18,244 nt of DNA from a bacterium. Lineage in GTDB: Bacteria > Margulisbacteria > Marinamargulisbacteria > SXXA01. The stretch covers positions 1 to 18,244 of the forward strand of contig JAGYJO010000007.1 of NCBI GenBank assembly GCA_018402095.1, in the 5' to 3' direction. The translations under genes and the position numbers were made by a program. The notes under the pieces were generated by a model. The model was given only the letters and a program-made list of their open reading frames with translations. It was not told where the DNA came from and did not search any database. Positions 15,489 through 18,244 of the stretch are shown in pieces. Every line of letters begins with the position of its first letter. Position 1 is the first letter of the stretch.

Positions 15489-15654
15489 GTAACCACTTCC
15501 TACGCCAGGGGCTTAACAGGGATTTAAAGGGCGTCAGCCCTTTAAATCTCTCTATTTCTCTCAGCTTTCTGAGCGAAATAATGTTTTTCCGGTTTTTAGG
15601 TCACTGAGCGCAGCCGAGTGTCGCCCCTAACCCCCCCCTCTAGGAAGTGATTAC
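15489..15654. mobile_element. MITE-like non-coding element, 166 bp
   Basis: The terminal inverted repeats GTAACCACTTCCTA (15489-15502) and TAGGAAGTGATTAC (15641-15654) match at 13 of 14 positions. The element is flanked by an exact 7-bp direct repeat, AAAAGCT (15482-15488 and 15655-15661), as expected for a target-site duplication. Inside are further self-complementary pieces, GGGGCTTA against TAACCCCC and a strong internal hairpin at 15521. It has no ORF, so a transposase would have to act in trans. It sits between the trpS promoter and the 3' end of the ankyrin gene. Confidence 0.65.
15521..15548. repeat. Internal hairpin GATTTAAAGGGC-GTCA-GCCCTTTAAATC
   Basis: A perfect 12-bp stem with a 4-nt loop inside the MITE-like element. 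A second small hairpin, CTCAG-CTTT-CTGAG, follows at 15560-15573. Neither has a T-run. Confidence 0.75.
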
Positions 15655-15663
15655 AAAAGCTTT

Positions 15664-15685
15664 CTTGCCCGCCGGAGGCGGCAAG
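15664..15685 (-). terminator. GC-rich hairpin downstream of the ankyrin gene, possible terminator
   Basis: CTTGCC-C-GCC-GGA-GGC-GGCAAG forms a 9-bp stem with one bulged C. On the minus strand it is followed by AAAGCTTTTG, a short T-run, 27 nt after the ankyrin gene stop. It could equally be another interspersed palindrome. Confidence 0.4.
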
Positions 15686-15712
15686 CTAGTCGATAATGAG
15701 GGAAGTATTAAC

Positions 15713-17974
15713 CTAAGAGATAGCCGCTGAATCAATTCTACCGTGAAGATGGCTCTCGACTGCCGCTGAGAATCCAGCCCCAGATACGATCTCCACAGCC
15801 ACACCCTTATTCAAATAAGGCTGAATAACGCCATAAAAATCACAAAACACAGTATCTATAGCAGACAATACATCTGCTTTTCGGACCCCACCACCGCTCT
15901 CAGTCACGCGACACTTCTGAATCAGCATCGAAAAAACAGTGCCCATGTCACGCGATAAAGCGCACTCAAAGGTACGCATTAGCGCGCTAAACACACCCAA
16001 GTCTTGAATAGTGATCGCATGAGATACAGCCAACAGCAGAACCCTCAGTTTGCTATCTGGAACCGTGTCCAATTCATTGATAATCGCCATAGCAATCTCT
16101 GGAGATCCCAAAGCTACCGCATATTCAACCGGGCTTTTGCGCGTGCTGTCTTTTTGCATTGCGAAGTCTACAAAGGACGGATGTTTAATAGCGGATAGCC
16201 CGAACAAACCAAGAATAGAGGACTGAGCCGGACGCATATCGTGTATACGCTTGATAGCTTCCAAACACATCGCCAGCTGATGCGTGTCTACACCATAATG
16301 CAAAAAATTCTTGCCGGAAAAATCTCGACTATGGGGATCAAACAACCCGAGGGACCGCAAGGTCATGATATGCCCCGCCTGCAGTGCCAACATGGCCGGT
16401 ATTTGCCCTTTTTTGTTTTGCCTATTTTGCCAATCGGTCACATGGTCCCCATACGTCTCAATGACACTACGATTGCCTGTTTTCGCGGCCAAATGAAAAA
16501 CCGTATTCCCCTTCAAATCAGGTTTCAACAAACCAGAAACGGTATTCGTTACCGCCAAAAGATATCCAAGTGTCGTCACCAATCCTAATTTTGCAGCCAC
16601 ATGAATAGCGGTCTGACCTTTGTTATTTTCACACTCAATAAGCGCTTTCACACAATCTTCTTTGAGAAGAACCGCCACACTCACAGGCTTTCGGGTCTCA
16701 ACCACCGCGTGCAAAATCGTACGCCCCTCACTATCCCTTAGCGACGCCATAGCCGGGCACTGCTTTAGAAAAATTTTTGCGGTCTCGGCGTTTCCATTTT
16801 CAACAGCCATATGGGTTGGGTACTTGCCATCGCTGATACGTCTCAGCCGATCCATTGTGTTGGCGTAACCAGAGTGACCTAAATAGTTGTTTAATAACAA
16901 ATCAAAGCGACCACTCTGCGCAAGTATATGCTCAAACCGACTGCCATCTCTGGAGACACTCTGTTCGATCAGGCCCCACAGTTTTGAAGTCACTTCATCT
17001 GACGTCATATGGGGGTATTCCGCAACAATATGAAGTCTCAGTTGATCCACCCCTGTGGGAACACGAACAGGCTCAGATTGTAACAATTTGAATAGAAAAG
17101 GAGCCTCGGAATAGGCACTGTAGGTATATAGCTCTGCCGGCGGTGTTGAAGACAAACGAAGAACGCCATGAATCAGACTTTTCACCAATTTCTCCGCGTC
17201 TGTATTGCCCTCTGCAATATAAGTCAAACAGTCCACTAACGTTGGAATAAAATGGCGATACTCGGGCGTATTCAAATCCCGTAAAATACCCGTGTAAATA
17301 CTAAGCATATCGGTCAGCTCCCGAATGCTTGAGGGGAGATTCCCTTTACTTGCAAGGACGATCAAAAAATCACCTTTGCAAATCTGCGCCTTGATAACCC
17401 GTGCCGTATTTCCATGCGCCATCATTCGGCTATGCCAAACGATAGCAGGATATGGCAATGAAGACGACGTCAGCCCAAGCTCCTTATTGATATCAAACTT
17501 GTCGGCTATCGCAGAAACGGCATCATCATTCGACAAAAAATTTTGAGAGAGCCAATACCGAAACGGTGTTTGTCCGTTCGCATTGGTATAGGACCGAGCA
17601 GAAAGTGGCGTCTTCTCAATCACAAAAGTCACCAGCTCAAGCGAAAAAAGACGTTGTATGCTCAATATGGCATGCAACAATGTATCCCCACTGACAGGAT
17701 CAAGCAGTTTCAATAAAACAGGATAATCCGTTAAAAAAGACATGAAATTGGCTGGCGTTTTTGTCGCATTCTCTACAGCCGCTTCCCACTCTTGCGCAGA
17801 GGGTTTTGTAGACAGCAATGAACACGCGACACCGGCACAGCGCAGCAAAGGCTGACCTAAATAGAGCTTAATCGTATTGTCTGCTAAAACGCCTGTATCT
17901 GAGCCTACTTCGCAGGCAACCCGAGATGGACTGGCAACCATACGATGCCATACAAAGGGAAATAAAACGGACAT
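15713..17974 (-). CDS. Ankyrin-repeat protein
   Basis: The protein has 753 residues from the ATG at 17974, chosen because GGAG lies 7 nt upstream; a TTG at 18013 has no such site. Ankyrin units are seen in three places: near residue 90 (SGDTLLHAILSI, then NANGQTPFRYWLS), a main block at about 380-570 (GKYPTHMAVENGNAETAKIF, SEGRTILHAVVETRK, NKGQTAIHVAAKLGL, LKGNTVFHLAAKTGN, KKGQIPAMLALQAGH, SGKNFLHYGV), and near 610 (RKSPVEYAVALGSPEIAMAI). The stretch between and the C-terminal 120 residues are helical with no recognised domain. There is no clear signal peptide or membrane span. Ankyrin repeats bind proteins, and in host-associated bacteria many such proteins are secreted effectors; that role is inferred from context. 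It is transcribed toward trpS. Confidence 0.9.
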   Translation of the reverse strand: MSVLFPFVWHRMVASPSRVACEVGSDTGVLADNTIKLYLGQPLLRCAGVACSLLSTKPSAQEWEAAVENATKTPANFMSFLTDYPVLLKLLDPVSGDTLLHAILSIQRLFSLELVTFVIEKTPLSARSYTNANGQTPFRYWLSQNFLSNDDAVSAIADKFDINKELGLTSSSLPYPAIVWHSRMMAHGNTARVIKAQICKGDFLIVLASKGNLPSSIRELTDMLSIYTGILRDLNTPEYRHFIPTLVDCLTYIAEGNTDAEKLVKSLIHGVLRLSSTPPAELYTYSAYSEAPFLFKLLQSEPVRVPTGVDQLRLHIVAEYPHMTSDEVTSKLWGLIEQSVSRDGSRFEHILAQSGRFDLLLNNYLGHSGYANTMDRLRRISDGKYPTHMAVENGNAETAKIFLKQCPAMASLRDSEGRTILHAVVETRKPVSVAVLLKEDCVKALIECENNKGQTAIHVAAKLGLVTTLGYLLAVTNTVSGLLKPDLKGNTVFHLAAKTGNRSVIETYGDHVTDWQNRQNKKGQIPAMLALQAGHIMTLRSLGLFDPHSRDFSGKNFLHYGVDTHQLAMCLEAIKRIHDMRPAQSSILGLFGLSAIKHPSFVDFAMQKDSTRKSPVEYAVALGSPEIAMAIINELDTVPDSKLRVLLLAVSHAITIQDLGVFSALMRTFECALSRDMGTVFSMLIQKCRVTESGGGVRKADVLSAIDTVFCDFYGVIQPYLNKGVAVEIVSGAGFSAAVESHLHGRIDSAAIS

Positions 17975-18079
17975 GAGAGAGCTCCAATCTGGGGGATAAA
18001 TAGAAACCGCCAAGACACGCGGCTAACGAGCAAGGGAAGAATAGTCGGCAGGGAATAACAATTATCAAAAAGAGCAATT

Positions 18080-18244
18080 ATGAAGCCACAACCCAGCAAA
18101 CAAAAACAGCCCCAATCCGACAAAGCTGTCGAAAAGATCCCCTTTCAAAAAAAATACCTCCCAAATTTGTTATGCGAGTCACGATATAGCCGATCACCCG
18201 AAGGGGCTAGACAGTTACCAAAAAACTTACTTGCTCGGCGTAGG
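18080..18244 (+). CDS. Start of a basic ORF running off the window (hypothetical)
   Basis: From the ATG at 18080 the frame stays open for 55 codons to the window edge. The protein is Lys/Gln/Arg-rich (MKPQPSKQKQPQSDKAVEKI, later QLPKNLLARRR). AGAG lies 5 nt upstream as a weak ribosome site. It would be divergent from the ankyrin gene, with 105 bp between start codons. No family is recognised and the frame could be open by chance. Confidence 0.4.
   Translation, partial: MKPQPSKQKQPQSDKAVEKIPFQKKYLPNLLCESRYSRSPEGARQLPKNLLARRR

Noticed and set aside
15520..15580. Classical terminator for the ankyrin gene at the 15521 hairpin
   Set aside because: Neither strand has a T-run after the stem, and the hairpin lies inside the MITE-like element.
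17975..18013. TTG start at 18013 for the ankyrin protein
   Set aside because: The ATG at 17974 has GGAG at good spacing; the TTG has none.
1..18244. tRNA, rRNA, tmRNA or CRISPR array
   Set aside because: No cloverleaf with a GTTCGA-type T loop, no rRNA-like blocks, and no regularly spaced direct repeats with unique spacers were seen. The only regular tandem repeat is the coding LRR array.

Overview
The window reads as a bacterial chromosome segment of moderate GC with short leaders. It combines three housekeeping functions (queuosine precursor synthesis, trans-translation, tryptophanyl-tRNA charging) with eukaryote-like repeat proteins (ankyrin, leucine-rich repeat, a BTB/Skp1-like fold, a NEL-like E3 ligase domain) and a large NTPase-nuclease cassette. 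This mix is typical of bacteria living in or with eukaryotic cells such as amoebae. The taxon cannot be fixed from these genes: the short QueF and a TrpRS with a four-cysteine cluster motif are informative, but not decisive.

Layout. (1) 3-6592, plus strand: a giant protein open at the window edge, with no recognised domain and a glycine-rich, beta-like central third; a possible BTB/Skp1-like protein with C-terminal LRR repeats; and an ankyrin protein with one membrane segment whose C-terminal half matches the NEL ubiquitin-ligase pattern, including a Cys-x-Asp motif. All three are candidate secreted or host-directed proteins. (2) 6666-8250, plus strand: a good promoter followed by a tight queF-smpB-queC operon. 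(3) 8254-13601, minus strand: an AAA/DUF4143 ATPase overlapping by ATGA a 1369-residue NACHT-type NTPase that ends in a PD-(D/E)xK nuclease domain. It is a candidate defence cassette, headed by a perfect 44-bp palindrome covering the first gene's start codon. (4) 13759-14440: a 186-residue unknown protein, a strong terminator and a cluster of palindromic intergenic repeats. (5) 14446-15432, minus strand: trpS, probably with a leaderless transcript. (6) 15482-15661: a 166-bp MITE-like element with 14-bp terminal inverted repeats and a 7-bp target duplication. (7) 15713-17974, minus strand: a 753-residue ankyrin protein, then the start of a divergent basic ORF running off the window.

How parts fit. 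queF and queC supply the last two steps to preQ1. The BTB/Skp1-LRR and ankyrin-NEL neighbours both point to interference with host ubiquitin signalling. The ATPase and NACHT-nuclease are translationally coupled and probably work together. Function calls for these accessory genes rest on motifs read by eye; no database search was possible.
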